Both the position numbers and the translations under genes were made by a program. A stretch of 64,000 nt of DNA from Argyresthia goedartella (lineage: Eukaryota; Arthropoda; Insecta; Lepidoptera; Argyresthiidae). The notes below the pieces were generated by a model. That model saw only the letters and a list, made by a program, of their open reading frames with translations. It searched no databases and was not told the DNA's origin. Each line of letters opens with the position of its first letter. Within the stretch, counting starts at the first letter, position 1. Shown here piece after piece: positions 51,028 through 63,029 of the stretch. Location of the stretch: assembly GCA_949825045.1 (NCBI GenBank), contig OX463810.1, positions 34,482,201 to 34,546,200 on the forward strand, read 5' to 3'.

Positions 51028-51290
51028 CTTTTTTAGGGTTGCGTAACTCAAAAGGAGAAAAGGAACGCTTGTTGGATGACTTCGTTGCCGTCCGTATGTC
51101 AAGACCGCGTGGAGGCAAGTCGAAATGACTGATAACTACTTCGTTCGGTCTGTGAAAGATCTAACTTCTAAGCCAACGCAATCAAAAGACATGATGCCGA
51201 ATTTGCCGTATGTTCGGCTTACATTCACTCGCAAGGGAATCAAACCCTCAGTGCACGAGTCCGACTTATACTTAGTTAGTTTTTTTAAGA
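51028..51290 (+). mobile_element. Family R variant
   Basis: TTTTTTAGGGTTGCGTAACT, 'caaaaggagaaaaggaacgc', 'gccgtccgtatgtcaagacc' and the end 'gtgcacgagtccgacttatacttagttagttttt' keep the R order but with a different interior. Confidence 0.5.
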
Positions 51291-52696
51291 AATAAATGGC
51301 TGGTATCACTTATCGTAATTGTAATTGACCGCCGGCTCGCGTTTGGTGCAAATGGGTCGTTCGGAAACCGCAGTGGGATGTGTTTGTAAAGAGGATATCG
51401 ATGTTTTACATAATTTTGCTCAGTCACGTTTGTGGAGTCAGTCCAGGCCAATTGGTGAGAGCTAAAGAAACTGCTTGCACGCCTTAGTTACAACTGTTGT
51501 AGGTGTTAGAAAGTTCCTACTTTATTCCAATCCATTCCACAGTTTCTGAAGTTTTCAGGATAATTTGATGTTTTGTTTTTGTTTTGGATCCCTTGGATAC
51601 AGATAATTTCGCCTTAGTACTTGTATTTTCTAATTGTAGTTACGTATCTGTATCTTTTGTGTTGAGCAATAAAGTATTCAAGTTTAAACTCAAGTATATT
51701 TTTTTCAGAGATTCGATTTCAAAGCCGAGCCTGCCTTTCAATTCAGTTTTCATGCAATTGCCGTCATGTTTATCGAAATCCGTGATAGATATACTAACTT
51801 TGATATTATAACAAAGACCAGTCCAGCCGTCATCAGTTATCCATAACCTTCGTTCGGAGCCAAAAAAAACCTATCACAGTGATTTTGCCTTCACTCGATC
51901 CATAACAAGATTTACATAAACTGCGAGCTAGTATTACTAATAAATAGTATTCCTGGCCGTGTCCAGGGGAACAGGTGAGCGTAATCAATTAACATGGATC
52001 GAAGCGCGAGATTGTCTGCGCGTGCGCGCGACGATCGAAGCCTTTGAGATAGGTGAAGTGAGGAAGGAAATGTTAAAAATATGTATGAGATAAACTTCGA
52101 AAAGTATGGCGTATTAAATATCTGGCTAAAAGGGAGCAAAACAATACCTCTGCCAACTCGTATAAGAAAACGCGTGACGCTATGTAATCTTTTTTAATTA
52201 TTCACTTCGAAGTAAAAGTTTACAAAAATCGTTAATTTTTGAGAAACACGATTCTAGTTTAGAAAGTGAATTTAGTTTATTTTGAAGCAAGACCACGTAA
52301 TTTCGGTGGTTCTTTGTAATTATAATTAATATTCGCAAAGCACTCCACCTTTAACAGACATGCTGTAACAAGATGAGTTATTCGTACCTTTAAAGCAATT
52401 TATCATTACTTTATCACCTCGCGCTACCTAATGATATGTTTTGTGCACATTTTTTAACTTTCAGACATCAATCAAGGATATCTACACTTTAGCATCAAGA
52501 TTTCAATGAAAAAGTTGAAATATATGCAAAAAAAGGCCCAAGGCATTTCTTGTTTCATTCATCATCCACCAAACAGGAAGAGATAAGTCTTAAAAAAATA
52601 GGTTTTGCTTTCATATTTAATTGTCTTACCTTATTTGCAACCGACCTCAAAAGAAAGGTAATAAAATCTTACCTAAGCTTACCAACTCCTTCTTAC
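51291..52696. other. Long unannotated stretch
   Basis: A worn S4a end occurs at 52125-52180 ('acctctgccaactcgtataagaaa'). Otherwise no gene or repeat recognised. Confidence 0.4.
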
Positions 52697-53030
52697 CTAA
52701 ATTATATTGTGTATCGTTTGTTTTTGGTTACTTCTTCTTCTTTGGGTGTCGGCTCTCATTGTGGCTATTTGTGGCCGTGATGTTGTAGCTCGGAAAATAT
52801 TAGTGATAGCTGAATTTAGCCATTGTGCGATGTTTTGAAGCCAGTGGGTTCTCCTGCGGCCAGGTCTTCGGCGGCCTGGTATTTTTCCCTGCTGGATCAA
52901 TTGGAGATGGTGGTATTTGCTTTCACGCATTATGTGACCCATGTACTGCGGTTTTCTGACCTTTATGGTCTTCAGTAGCTCCAAACCCTTGTGCATTCGC
53001 TGCAACACAGTTTCGTTCCTGACATTGGTT
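52697..53030 (-). pseudogene. LINE ORF2 C-terminal remnant
   Basis: Minus-strand frame VRNETVLQRMHKGLELLKTI, then KVRKPQYMGHIMRESKYHHL, 'LIQQGKIPGRRRPGRRRTHWLQN', a pattern common at the C-terminal ends of insect LINE reverse transcriptase proteins. The ORF is cut off upstream near 53030. Downstream (plus 52725-52745) is a GAA-rich terminal repeat. Different family from LINE A, B and C. Confidence 0.6.
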
Positions 53031-53092
53031 ACTTATTATGCATTATTTGACTCTAAACTGTAAGTGCCACTAGCTAGAAAGCTCAATAAGAC

Positions 53093-53450
53093 TGAACCCA
53101 GCTTAGCCTAGCTGGTAGTGACCCTGCCTACGATGCTGACGGTCCTGGGTTCGAATCCCAGTAAGGGCAAATATTTGTGTGATGAGCATGAATATTTGTT
53201 TCTTAGTCTTGGATGTTTTCTATATATTTACATCAGTATTTATCTCTAATATTTTTTTTTATTTTATTTGTTGAATTATAGGTAAGAAATACATAACACA
53301 TTCACAATCTATAAGATATATATATACATAATCCTCGTGGGATTGTGCGCAGCACCTTCATATATTGTCTCTATTACCGATAACACAAATCTTATTAAGT
53401 TTAATATGGGAGTTTGATTTATGTAAGATTGTCCTCTAATATTTATAGTT
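53093..53450 (+). mobile_element. SINE S2 interrupted by an insert
   Basis: Head AGCCTAGCTGGTAGTGACCC with B box GGTTCGAATCCC, body 'gggcaaatatttgtgtgatgagcatg' and 'ttagtcttggatgttttct', then an unrelated T-rich and AT-rich block of about 130 bases (53258-53385), and the S2 end 'tgtaagattgtcctctaatatttat'. 'ctctaat' and 'ctctatt' flank the insert. Confidence 0.65.
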
Positions 53451-54536
53451 TTTATTATTCCGCCTTCTAGCTAGTCGCCCTAAATGATAGAGTTTATTTA
53501 TGGAACGGTTAAGGCGGGGCAACCCGACAGCGGAATTTAGAATATCACCTTCAGCCTACCTTTAGAGGATTAGGATCTATATGTCTCTTCACCGATCTAC
53601 AGAAGACTAACAAAGCAATATTACTTTATAGTTTTAACGATCAAATAAATAACAAATTATATAAATTCAAAACCGGTGCGAAATTGTAAAAAAATGTTGT
53701 AATAAAAATTGTGATCGCTTCGGGAGACTTTTGTATAGAGCAAGAATAATCAAATTACGTTTATACATTCACGAATCCTTGCTGACACTCATGATCCACA
53801 AGCTAGTATAGAGAAATAACTACTATAATATGCCTATTTTGCGTAGCTTGAGGATAACAGAAGGCTGTTTAGCCTACGGCGTAGCCTTAAATGTGTAATT
53901 GTCTTTTGTATATTCGGGGTGGGATTTGTCAACGCTAAACAGACTATGAGAATAACGACCATTACCACACGACCACCATATACCACAGGGAAAACACGCA
54001 TATTCTTGATAAAATCGACGAAACATCAAAGTACCAGTAAAGTACTCATTCTGTTATACACATGGGTTAGTTTTAGACAACATAAAACCTAATTACTTGC
54101 GGCTGACTGTCCACACACGAACACAATACGAGAACTGCCACCATTGTTTCTCTACGTTAGTTATTTCACACGATTTTCGCTTTTTGTGCTAAGTATACAA
54201 TATTTGGTATTTGGGGCGGGATAAGCCGAGGCCGCTGTATGTTCTAGGAATCGTAAGAAATGCCTATTTATAGTTTTTATCTGGTTATCTTGTGTCAAAA
54301 CAAAACTGATTAATTGCGACTCATTTACCGATGGCGATGTGATGATGAGATCTGTCTACCTGTGATTTCTTTAATATGCTATACATGTCATCCAAATTGA
54401 AATCTCCATACATATTGGGCCGAGCGACCAAGTAATAGGTAAGGAGAAATAAATAAACTAATCAAGTTGGTTGACATAAAAGATGGTTGGTGTCGTAGTG
54501 AAACTTTCCTCCTGTTCGTTTAAAAATCATCCTCAC
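53451..54536. other. Unannotated stretch
   Basis: No recognised repeat or gene. Confidence 0.4.
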
Positions 54537-54540
54537 CTTA

Positions 54541-54669
54541 TTAACCAGGATTGGCGTCACGTCCTCTGACAAACGCGCTGCCGACCTGCGCAGACACACC
54601 CTGCAACTGCAACAAAGATAAGTCCACCGTCAGATAGAAGACAGGAGTCATACTGTCTCTGTCAGCCAT
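54541..54669 (-). CDS. Small ORF or host exon, uncertain
   Basis: A 42-codon frame from ATG (54667-54669) to TAA (54541-54543), starting MADRDSMTPVFYLTVDL and ending RGRDANPG. An alternative reading is an internal exon: acceptor TTATCTTTGTTGCAG followed by a second TTGCAG, then 64 or 70 bases ending AATAAG|GTGAGG. Within the exon another frame is open throughout (CRVCLRRSAARLSEDVTPIL...). The two candidate acceptors are six bases apart and keep frame. I do not recognise the product. It is locally GC-rich within an otherwise AT-rich region. Confidence 0.3.
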   Translation of the reverse strand: MADRDSMTPVFYLTVDLSLLQLQGVSAQVGSAFVRGRDANPG

Positions 54670-56032
54670 GCGGCGGTGCTATATCGGTGCGAGCGTGACA
54701 GTTTAATGGGTTAGGACGTGGTGCTACTTAATTTTAGTGGCAGATTTATGTCTTAGACGGAGAAAATAAATTTCGAGGCAAAATTACGATTTTGCTTCTG
54801 TGGTGCGATACTAGACTAGAAATAATACGAAATATGTTAGATTTTTATGTGAGAGATATTGATGTTTTTTGGTGAATGCGATCTCTAGGAGTGTCAATAC
54901 ATACCCAGGAGAAAACACCACAGAATGATGCAACATACACACGAGACATGAGAAACATCTTGACCGACTGCACAGACCGGTCGGCGCAATTAATTCACCG
55001 GCGAAAATACATGCCCACGCGGCGATTGCGTTGCGAAATCGAAATTGAGTTTCGCTTTCGATGACTTGGGTTGGGTGGCATTTTTATTAATTATTCGGTC
55101 AAGGGAAATGTAATTTTTGTATTACTCGTACACCTATAGCCCTTCACTAAATAGGTTCTTGCTGTAGGTGACATGACGTGTTCGAACACCAATCTCTTGA
55201 AGAAAACTCGCGCCGAATCGTAGTTCTCACAGAGCACTGAGTCCTTAGTGGTAGTTCTATTAGGTAATTTGTAGTGATAATGTCATGAACTTACACCACC
55301 TCCGCCCCTCTCCACTACCGGAGATCTCTCAGTTATTATCTAGACTCGAAAGAGGACCTGTCTGTAAGATGCACTGCGCTGGTTTAGTATACCGGGCCAA
55401 CAATAGACTAGAAGAAAACATTCCACAATTTATTGACTTTTTATTTTATTAGATGGTAATAAGAAACGTTGAAAACTGTTATTTTTCATTTACACAATTC
55501 CGGAACTTCCTGGTTGCATGCACCAGTTAACTCTACATAATAATAAAACTGGTCTTAATTTTTAAGCGTTGTCAAGTCCAATTATACTAAATTTTGTGGT
55601 AACATTTCCTCCGGGCAAACACCTCAATCACAGGATGTACTCCATTACTAGCACCTATAAATCAGCCACCATATCACTTTCAGTGACTTTCGAATCACAA
55701 ATTGGAATAGCAAATATCGAAAATTAATTAACGGCACGAGAATCGGTGATATGAGCTTGCACAGGCGCAGAATGATCGAAAGTGAGACACGTAATAGATC
55801 GGTCGATGAACTCAACTTCGATGTGATTAAAGAAACAAGACTAGAAATCGAAAGGTCATTGCGAAAATGTGTATAAATTATTTAAATCTACGTTCTGATG
55901 ACCTTGCCTCGACCGTGCTTGGTGCTTCCGAGAGAGTATAAAGAAATTCTGGTGGGTGGTGACTGGGGAGGATTGAAAAGTTTTTGTTGACATAAAGTAA
56001 AATTCCTATACATATTTACATTCCTTCTGTCT
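54670..56032. other. Unannotated stretch
   Basis: No recognised repeat or gene. Could be promoter or intron DNA for the candidate exon at 54541-54669. Confidence 0.35.
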
Positions 56033-56279
56033 TCCGAGTCGGCAGTGACCCTGCCTACGAAGCCAAGGGTCTCGGGTTCGAGTCCTGGTGGGGGCAACTA
56101 TATTTGTTTGATGAGAACGGATGTTTGTACCCTAGTCATGGTTGTTTATCTATCTAAGTTTAATATTTATCTATATAACCATGTGTATCGTTGTCTAGCA
56201 CCCAATATACAGGGCATCCTAGTTTGGGGCTAGATCAATGTGTGTAAATAGTGTTCAAGGTATTACTATTATTATTTAT
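56033..56279 (+). mobile_element. SINE S1, head truncated
   Basis: Begins CCGAGTCGGCAGTGACCCTG. B box GGGTTCGAGTCC, body and tail as in the family; ends in (ATT)-like sequence. Confidence 0.8.
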
Positions 56280-56506
56280 TTTTACTTTAAATTAAATTTA
56301 CTTCGAAACATTTTATTCGGAATTGCGTTTTGATTAACGTGGGCCAAAATGAGCCTCTTGCACGCCGTATGGAAAAAGTCATGACGATGTGTCCAGAACA
56401 TTGTTTTATTATGCCTCTAAGTTAAAGACTCATAGCATACTTGAGTAGCAAAACATATCTTTCTACAGTTAGTAATTTCCTCATGGTAAGTGATGGGATT
56501 ATAATT

Positions 56507-56553
56507 AAGAATATATAATTATTTTATTACACATAAAATAATTATATATTCTT
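56507..56553. repeat. Perfect 20-bp AT-rich hairpin
   Basis: Arms AAGAATATATAATTATTTTA (56507-56526) and its complement (56534-56553) with a 7-base loop TTACACA. Confidence 0.9.
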
Positions 56554-56829
56554 CGCATGAATGATGACAAACTTGACCTTTGACATGGCGATAAGTGAGT
56601 GTGTATGTATGTTGGTTTTGATAAATTATGATGAAAAGCTGTGTAACAATTATTCAATAAAACTTGCGTGGGAAATATGCATATGTTGTATATTACTTAT
56701 GCATAATGTTTCGTTTAATATTGACCTGTCTACACAAATACGACTTACCCCAGGACCATAGTGTGGGACCAGAAGCAAACGTATGTCCTAGTGTTTTCAA
56801 TTTCGGCTAAACTAGTAGCATTACTTACG

Positions 56830-57320
56830 TAATCCTGGGTTCGATTCCCGGTAAGGGCAAATATTTGTATCATGAGCTTGAACCTTTGTTTCTAAGTCTT
56901 GGATAAAAGTAAATAAATAAATATTAGAGGACAATCTTACTCAAATCGAACTCGGCCCATTCTAAGCTCCACAAGGCTTGTGTCATGGATACTAGACGAC
57001 GATATATTTTAATACAGATAACCTAATTATTTATTTTTATTAAATACATAGAAACCATCCAAGACAAAGAAACAAATATTCATGCACATCACACAAATAT
57101 TTTCCCTTACCGGTATTTCAATCCAGGACCGTCAGCTTCCTAGGCAGGGTCACTACCCGCAAGCCTAAACTGGTCGTCAATTTATGTTTTCTATGTATTT
57201 ACTCAACTATTTATCTCTATTAAATATATCGTCGTCTAGTACCCATAACATAAGCCTTGTTCTGCTTAGTTTGGGCCTAGTTCGATTTGTGTATGATTGT
57301 CCTCTAATATTTATTATTTA
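56830..57320. mobile_element. SINE S2 inserted head-on into SINE S2
   Basis: A plus-strand S2 begins at 56830 (GGGTTCGATTCCCGG, 'gggcaaatatttgtatcatgagc') and breaks off in 'ttggat' at 56905. A complete minus-strand S2 occupies about 56920-57175 (starts 'aaatattagaggacaatc', ends 'actacccgcaagcctaaactgg'). The plus-strand copy resumes at 57186 (TGTTTTCTATGTATTTACTC) to its end at about 57320. Confidence 0.7.
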
Positions 57321-57443
57321 TTTATTTTACTTTACTTTGAAGTTACTCCAAAAATTTCAGGACACGGACACTGAAACTGTTTCTGCCGTATGAGAAAAGA
57401 TGTGAATCCATTTTTGTTGGTTTAAGAACTGTAGCCTCATTTT

Positions 57444-57857
57444 TAGGGTTCCGTACCCGAAGGGTTCCAAACGGGACCCTATTACTAAGACTCCGCTGTC
57501 CGTCCGTCCGTCCGTCCGTCTGTCACCAGGCTGTATCTCAAGAACCTAGCTAGCTAGAGAGTTGAAATTTTCACAGATTATGTATTTATGTTGCCGCTAT
57601 AATAACAAATACTAAAAAACAGGATAAAAGAAATATTTAAGGGGGCTCCCATACAACAATTCTTTCAATACCACATACAAACTTATGGATGCACCTGGTT
57701 ACGTACATGGAGTGTGAAAGTAACCGCACCAATAACTTTGTAAACAATATTTTGCTGTGTAAAATCCAAACTATTCACTCCACACCATCGCTTCCATTGA
57801 ACGGTGGTACGGAACCCTTCTTGCGCGATTTAGACTCGCACTTGACCGGTTTTTGAT
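57444..57857 (+). mobile_element. Family R repeat, full copy
   Basis: TTTAGGGTTCCGTACCCGAA, GGGACCCTATTACTAAGACT, (GTCC)n, 'gttgaaattttcacagattatgtatt', ending 'gcgcgatttagactcgcacttgaccggtttttg'. Confidence 0.75.
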
Positions 57858-58349
57858 GCTTACTTAGCCGATAATTTCATGTTTGTAAACTTCAAATTAT
57901 CGTTTGCCCAATCATAGCGACATTATTTCAAATGAACTGTTATCTACAGCTCTGTAATTTCAATTAAAAAATAACCGGTACATATCAAAAGATAGATGAT
58001 AAAGCGACTGCTGTGCGCTGCACTTTTGCGCACTTGATTTATGGTTTTCGCTTGACGTGAGTCAAAACAATGACGCATCGTCCTTTCGTGACGCTCGCTA
58101 ATGGCTCTATGACCATTGGAATGATAATTTAAATGATAGACTACTCCACGGCTGACTACCTCGCTTATGTATTCATCATACATAACCACCAGTGGGCGAT
58201 AAAAACGCACGATGGGCAAATGTTGCGGCGAACGACAATTGTGCGTAGTTACGTTCTGGGAAAGTATTTGATTGATGTATTGAAAACAATGTAGCCAGGT
58301 TGAAACTTTATATGGAGATTCTAATTGCGATGAAAATCATCTTTAAGAA
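57858..58349. other. Unannotated stretch
   Basis: A 91-codon minus-strand frame (57944-58219) has no recognisable motif. Confidence 0.4.
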
Positions 58350-58490
58350 ACTATCATATCTCTATGGTTGCGGCGATGGGCTAGCCCCCTGTCACGCATA
58401 ATGCAGTATTGAGTAACTGGCTAACGAGGGCTCAATTGTGCATATGCCACCCCGAATGGGAAAGGCATGATGCTATGCTGAGTTCAGTTC
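58350..58490 (+). mobile_element. SINE S4a body fragment
   Basis: GCGGCGATGGGCTAGCCCCC, TGTCACGCATAATGCAGTAT, 'gagtaactggctaacg' and 'gccaccccgaatgggaaaggc'. The head is missing. Confidence 0.65.
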
Positions 58491-59184
58491 TAAAAGTCAG
58501 AAACTTTTTCCACTGTACTTACTGATGTGGCTCTACTTCACATTGTGCGTTGGATAACTGTCTGACACACAGCTTACAAGTAAAAGTTCAATGAAGTCTG
58601 CAAATCCTCGTAATTTTAGCGTTATAACGGCCGTTCTAACGGCGATGATACCGCCGGGGAGAAGTCGTGAGGTTTCTTTAAGTTTATCGTTGCTTGGTAC
58701 AAGTTGGTCTCATGTACAGCATGAAACGGAATTCAGAGTATTCGGTATACAATAAAAGTGCTAATCTATCTAGGTACCTCTCACATGCATCTTAAAAAGG
58801 GTTTTTTCTAAGGCAACTCCACTCCACTTGTATTTCTTTTACACTAAACACCTTACAGATGTGATATGAACGTTGAATTATACATGCACACTCTTAACAG
58901 TTATGCACAGAGGAATGCAACAGAAGTCCATACTAATGAGGGAATTAATCATGCAACTTGCAAAAAGACTTGTGTTGTATATCTGTAACTTATTGTTAAA
59001 TATCAGGAATTAATCTTTTAATTTTGATAACTTGTTGTAACCTCATACGGCCGGGATGCCTTTCAGAATTAAGTAATGAATTCATACTCGTAATTCGGAT
59101 ACAATGGCCTCACAGTTTTCTTTAAAAAAAGTGATCAGTGCCCTTTAGATTCAGTCAGATTGATCTGAGAAAATCATAACAAAA
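58491..59184. other. Unannotated stretch
   Basis: An 'acggccgttctaacggcgatg' phrase at 58627 may be another worn S4a piece. No gene recognised. Confidence 0.35.
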
Positions 59185-59462
59185 CATAGCTTCACGCCTT
59201 TCCCCATGCGGGCTGGTAGAGGCACAATTGTGCCCACTTTGAGCCAGTTATTCAATCCTTTATTTTCTGTGACACGTGGCTAGACCATCGCCGTAGGTAT
59301 GGAATAATGAAGGTTTCCTCACGATGTTTTCCATCACCGTTAGAACGTCCGTATAATGTACTTAAGATAAATAAATATCTCATTGGTACATGGTCAGGAA
59401 TCGAACCTACATCTCCTGTGTGAGAAGCAAGCGTGAAACCCTTTAGGCCACGGAGTTCTTTC
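59185..59462 (-). mobile_element. SINE family S4a, full copy
   Basis: On the minus strand: A-box region 'ccgtggcctaaagggtttcacgc', B box GGTTCGATTCC, CATGTACCAATGAGATATTT, ACGGACGTTCTAACGGTGAT, 'cgtgtcacagaaaataaagg', and the end 'gcctctaccagcccgcatgggg'. Used with 13845-14085 to define the family. Confidence 0.8.
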
Positions 59463-60033
59463 TGAGAAAATCTAAATCTGAAAAAACCTCAATGTGTGGA
59501 GCTTCGATTTCATGCATTTCCTTGCATTCTGAATTCCGACTATAGATTCAGATACTGATTTCTAGTCTAGATGTATTTAGTTATTAGGGCCTATACAACA
59601 GGTGTACAACATTAGTATGTGGTAAACGATGAAAAGCATCAAATAAGCAATTTTTAAACGCAGCAGATAAAAAACACAATTGACTTGACAATTAATCACG
59701 TAGATCTATTCATTAGGATCACGTATCGGTCTATTGTCATGCCTTACGTCATAGAAAGTACTCCAAAACCCTTTGGTGAGAGTGATTATGTAAAAAGCCT
59801 TCGGCGCTTGTAAAAAAGTATTGATTGAGACGTTTGTAAAGAGCTCTTCGATAAGGAACTTTCATTGTTGTTTTTACTTTCTTGTTCGTTGGACAGGTCT
59901 ACGTTTCGATAAGTTTATACTTGTACAAGTCACTATGTAGGTATACAGAAATCATTTAAAATGCTGAATCGCATCGGTCGGATGACACATGGTGACGGGA
60001 CGTTTAAGGACCATTAATATCTTTGTTTATGCA
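59463..60033. other. Unannotated stretch
   Basis: No recognised gene or repeat. Confidence 0.4.
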
Positions 60034-60395
60034 CCGTAAGATAGTCAAAACCGTTAGTTGATAAACTAACGTGTTAGTTGATTAACTTAGGACAGATAGT
60101 AAACCAGACCGACAGGGTTTAAAATTTACGTTTATTTTGTTCTTACATGTCAACCTATTACGAAGACTATTCGGGGGCTTCGCTGCGCTCGTCTCCTCTA
60201 TTCTTCACCTAAGCTACCGCGGTGTTTTCCCTGGTACTTCGTTTGCAATTCAAGTTTAAACCAGTTTAGTATTTAACGGTTTTAACTAAGGCGTAAATAG
60301 TAAACAGTACGCTATAGTATGCTATCAGTCGATAGTTGACCAACTAACGAGAAAAGAAGTTAGTTTATAAACTAACGGTTTCGACAATCTTAAGA
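60034..60395. mobile_element. Fold-back element G5, intact copy
   Basis: The left arm starts CCGTAAGATAGTCAAAACCG and runs into TTAGTTGATAAACTAACG. The right arm is the complement, ending GGTTTCGACAATCTTAAG. The core is GGGGCTTCGCTGCGCTCGTC. It serves as the uninterrupted reference for 2511-3148. Confidence 0.75.
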
Positions 60396-61125
60396 TGTCA
60401 CATGGAAACCATAGATCATATCCAAAAGCGACAGCAGGGGCAATTAATTACCGCACAAAATATTGCAATTTTTTTAGGGGTCGTGATCCTGCCATGGTGA
60501 TAAAATTCAAAACCTCTTTCGAGATTTTGGGTACCCAGGGTACCCAAAGTCAATCGAGCGGCTCAACTAATCACACAATCGTGTCTCTGCCACTCCGTGT
60601 GTGAAATGGCGGAACACTATGTTACGTTAACTAAATATACGTCACGGGTAAAGTGAGAAAAGCAGTTTATCCTTGGTTCATCCGGTTTAACCTAGCATTT
60701 GGTTTAGCCGGTCGAATTCTGGAGTCACATTTTTGTGATACTTCAGTCTTTAACCATACGGAACTTAGTTAATGATAGGTAGGTACTTGAAAAAGATGAT
60801 GATTTTTGGGTTACGTACCCAGAAGGGAAGCCCATTTATAATCACTTTGATGAAGTAAAGAAGAGTTCCCCGTTGATTAGACAGCATTGTTCCATTGATT
60901 ACCGTGTGGTGCGCGCGCGCACTCGTCTCTCTCTATTGAGGATGTCAAACTGCAGGTACAATTCATGTCATGTTACATGTGCGCCTCTGGCATGTGTTAT
61001 TATTATTATAACAATACAATTAAATAGCTGATTGGGTAACTTCGCCTTTAGCTATGAAAGGGTTGAGTGACCGAGAAGAAAGTATTGTTAGGTTTATTTA
61101 ATTAAAGAACAGCCATTCTTAGAAT
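60396..61125. other. Unannotated stretch
   Basis: A worn S4a end at about 60570-60625 ('cgtgtctctgccactccgtgtgtgaaa'). No gene recognised. Confidence 0.4.
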
Positions 61126-61382
61126 TAATAAATAATAATAATAATACCTTGGATACTATTTACGCACATTGATCTAGCCCCAAACTAGGATTCCCTGTAT
61201 CTTGGGTACTAGAAAACGATACATATACTTATATAGATAAATATTACACTTAGATAGATAAACAACCATAACTAGGGTACCAACATCCGTTCTCATCAAA
61301 CAAATATTTGCCCCCACCGGGACCTGAACCCGGGACCCTTGGCTTCGTAGGCAGCGTCACTGCCGACTCGGCCATTCGGGAC
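61126..61382 (-). mobile_element. SINE S1, full length
   Basis: (AATA)/(AAT)n at the left, AGCCCCAAACTAGGATTCCC, 'gcccccaccgggacctgaacccgggacc', ending GACTCGGCCATTCGGG. Confidence 0.85.
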
Positions 61383-61597
61383 GTAACGTGGAGCTATGCT
61401 TAGAAGTAGCATTTGATATCTATCAACAGTAGTGACAGAGATAAATAGATAGATAGAGATAGCTCCCTTTCCTTTTCTAATCGAAACAACGGGAAGGAGA
61501 CTGACGCATAGCTGACCCAACTATTGACAGCTGTCAAAAGCGACTTCTTAAGCACGGCTCCACATTATGATAGGTCATATAAATAGGTGACTTTTAA

Positions 61598-61800
61598 TTG
61601 AGGACCTGATTAGCCAAGCGGATAGTGACCCCGCCTACGATGCTGACGGCTATGGGTTCGAATCCCGCTAAGGGCAATATTTGTGTGATGAGCATGAATA
61701 TTTGTTTCTTAGTCTTGGATGTTTTCTATGACTTAAGTATTTATCTCTATTACATATGTCGTCGTCTAGAACCCATAACACTAATATTTATTATTTATTA
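61598..61800 (+). mobile_element. SINE family S2, full copy
   Basis: Head TTAGCCAAGCGGATAGTGAC, CCGCCTACGATGCTGACGGC, B box GGGTTCGAATCCC, body 'gggcaatatttgtgtgatgagcatgaatatttg', tail 'tcgtcgtctagaacccataacac'. Part of the body is shared with S1. Confidence 0.75.
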
Positions 61801-61990
61801 TTAATTAGCTGACAATATTTTGATAATTTTAAACAATTTTCCCGAAGGAACTTATGGTCGCTAATGTTTTTTTTACTGTACATTGACCCCATCAGCTGAT
61901 TACAGGTTACTATGAGAGACCGAAAAGATATATTCGGTCATAGTTTCTAAGAGAATTTTGTTGTTGTCAGCTAATTAAATGTCCTTCTAT
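61801..61990. mobile_element. Degraded copy of the 17492 fold-back element
   Basis: 'attagctgacaatattttgat' at the left and 'tgtcagctaattaaatgtcctt' at the right are inverted. The interior 'tgtacattgaccccatcagctg' matches 17705-17730 in inverse orientation. Confidence 0.6.
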
Positions 61991-62359
61991 ATAACTTAAT
62001 AGACAACACATACATACATATTGTCACGGTTTTTCCCGTACGGTGCGCCAGGTGCGCACATCCATTTTGCGTGTGCGTGAAAAGGGACTAGCCCAGGAGC
62101 GATTATGGATAAATTAAGGTTTCCTAACGATGTTTATTACTTTGTATTGAACCCGAAGTTTTAACCCGAAGTCTTAGAAGCAATTCTGCGAGTTGTCACT
62201 TTTCAGTGACACCTTTCACTAGCAAATAACTAGTATTTAGCGCTGTAGCTACTAACTCATCACATTAGTACTTTACCATTACATAACAACCATCTCTTGA
62301 AGTGAACACTTCTGTTAGACGTAACTTTCTTATTTGATTCAATGTAATTAAAAATAATC

Positions 62360-62462
62360 ATGTATACATTGCTACTGGCTCCACATTAGGACACCCTGTA
62401 TCGTGGGCACCAGAAACAGCCACGTCATAAACAAATGAATATCCGAGAACCGGGGATCGTTC
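62360..62462 (-). mobile_element. SINE S3 tail, head lost
   Basis: 'tggctccacattaggacaccctgtatcgtgggcaccagaaacagcc' followed by 'gaatatccgagaaccggggatcg'. A family R repeat starts immediately after, at 62467. Confidence 0.6.
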
Positions 62463-62466
62463 GGGT

Positions 62467-62785
62467 TCCGTACCCGAAGGGTGCCAAACGAGACCCTATT
62501 ACTAAGCCTCCGCTGTCCGTCTGTCCGTCCGTCCGTCCGTCACGGGGCAACTGAGATCGCTAAAGAGCTGAAATTTTCACAGAGGATGTATTTCTATTGC
62601 CGATATAACAACAAATAATGAACCGCACGCATTCAAAAAAATATAGTGGTTCCCATACAAAATACGTGTTTACAACACGCTTGTAATAATGTTCTACGGT
62701 CATGTTGTTTGGTATTGTTTTAATTTCCCAACCAAAAACTTACAAAACAAAATTTTAATTTCGAATTGCAGTCGGGCACTTGTTT
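62467..62785 (+). mobile_element. Family R repeat
   Basis: GGGTTCCGTACCCGAAGGGT, 'gagaccctattactaagcctccgctgtcc', (GTCC)n, 'gagctgaaattttcacagaggatgtatttctattgccg', ending near 'gtcgggcacttgtttt'. Confidence 0.7.
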
Positions 62786-63029
62786 TCTCATCCCTGTTGG
62801 GAAAACTGGTCGCATAGATAAATAATTAGAGGAAACCAAATTAAAATTCGAAATCTATGCCGGCCTTCACAGTTTTAAACTAAACGAAAATTCAAAATAC
62901 TTTCCTTGACATATTCCTATCCATTGAGACGAATCTAAGATACATACATACAATATATACATACATACAAAACTGAAACGAGGGCTCAGTGAAGGCATGG
63001 CTCTTGATTTAAAAGGTATTTATATATCA

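Noticed and set aside
61598..61675. tRNA gene
   Set aside because: It is the head of SINE S2; body and tail follow and other copies exist.
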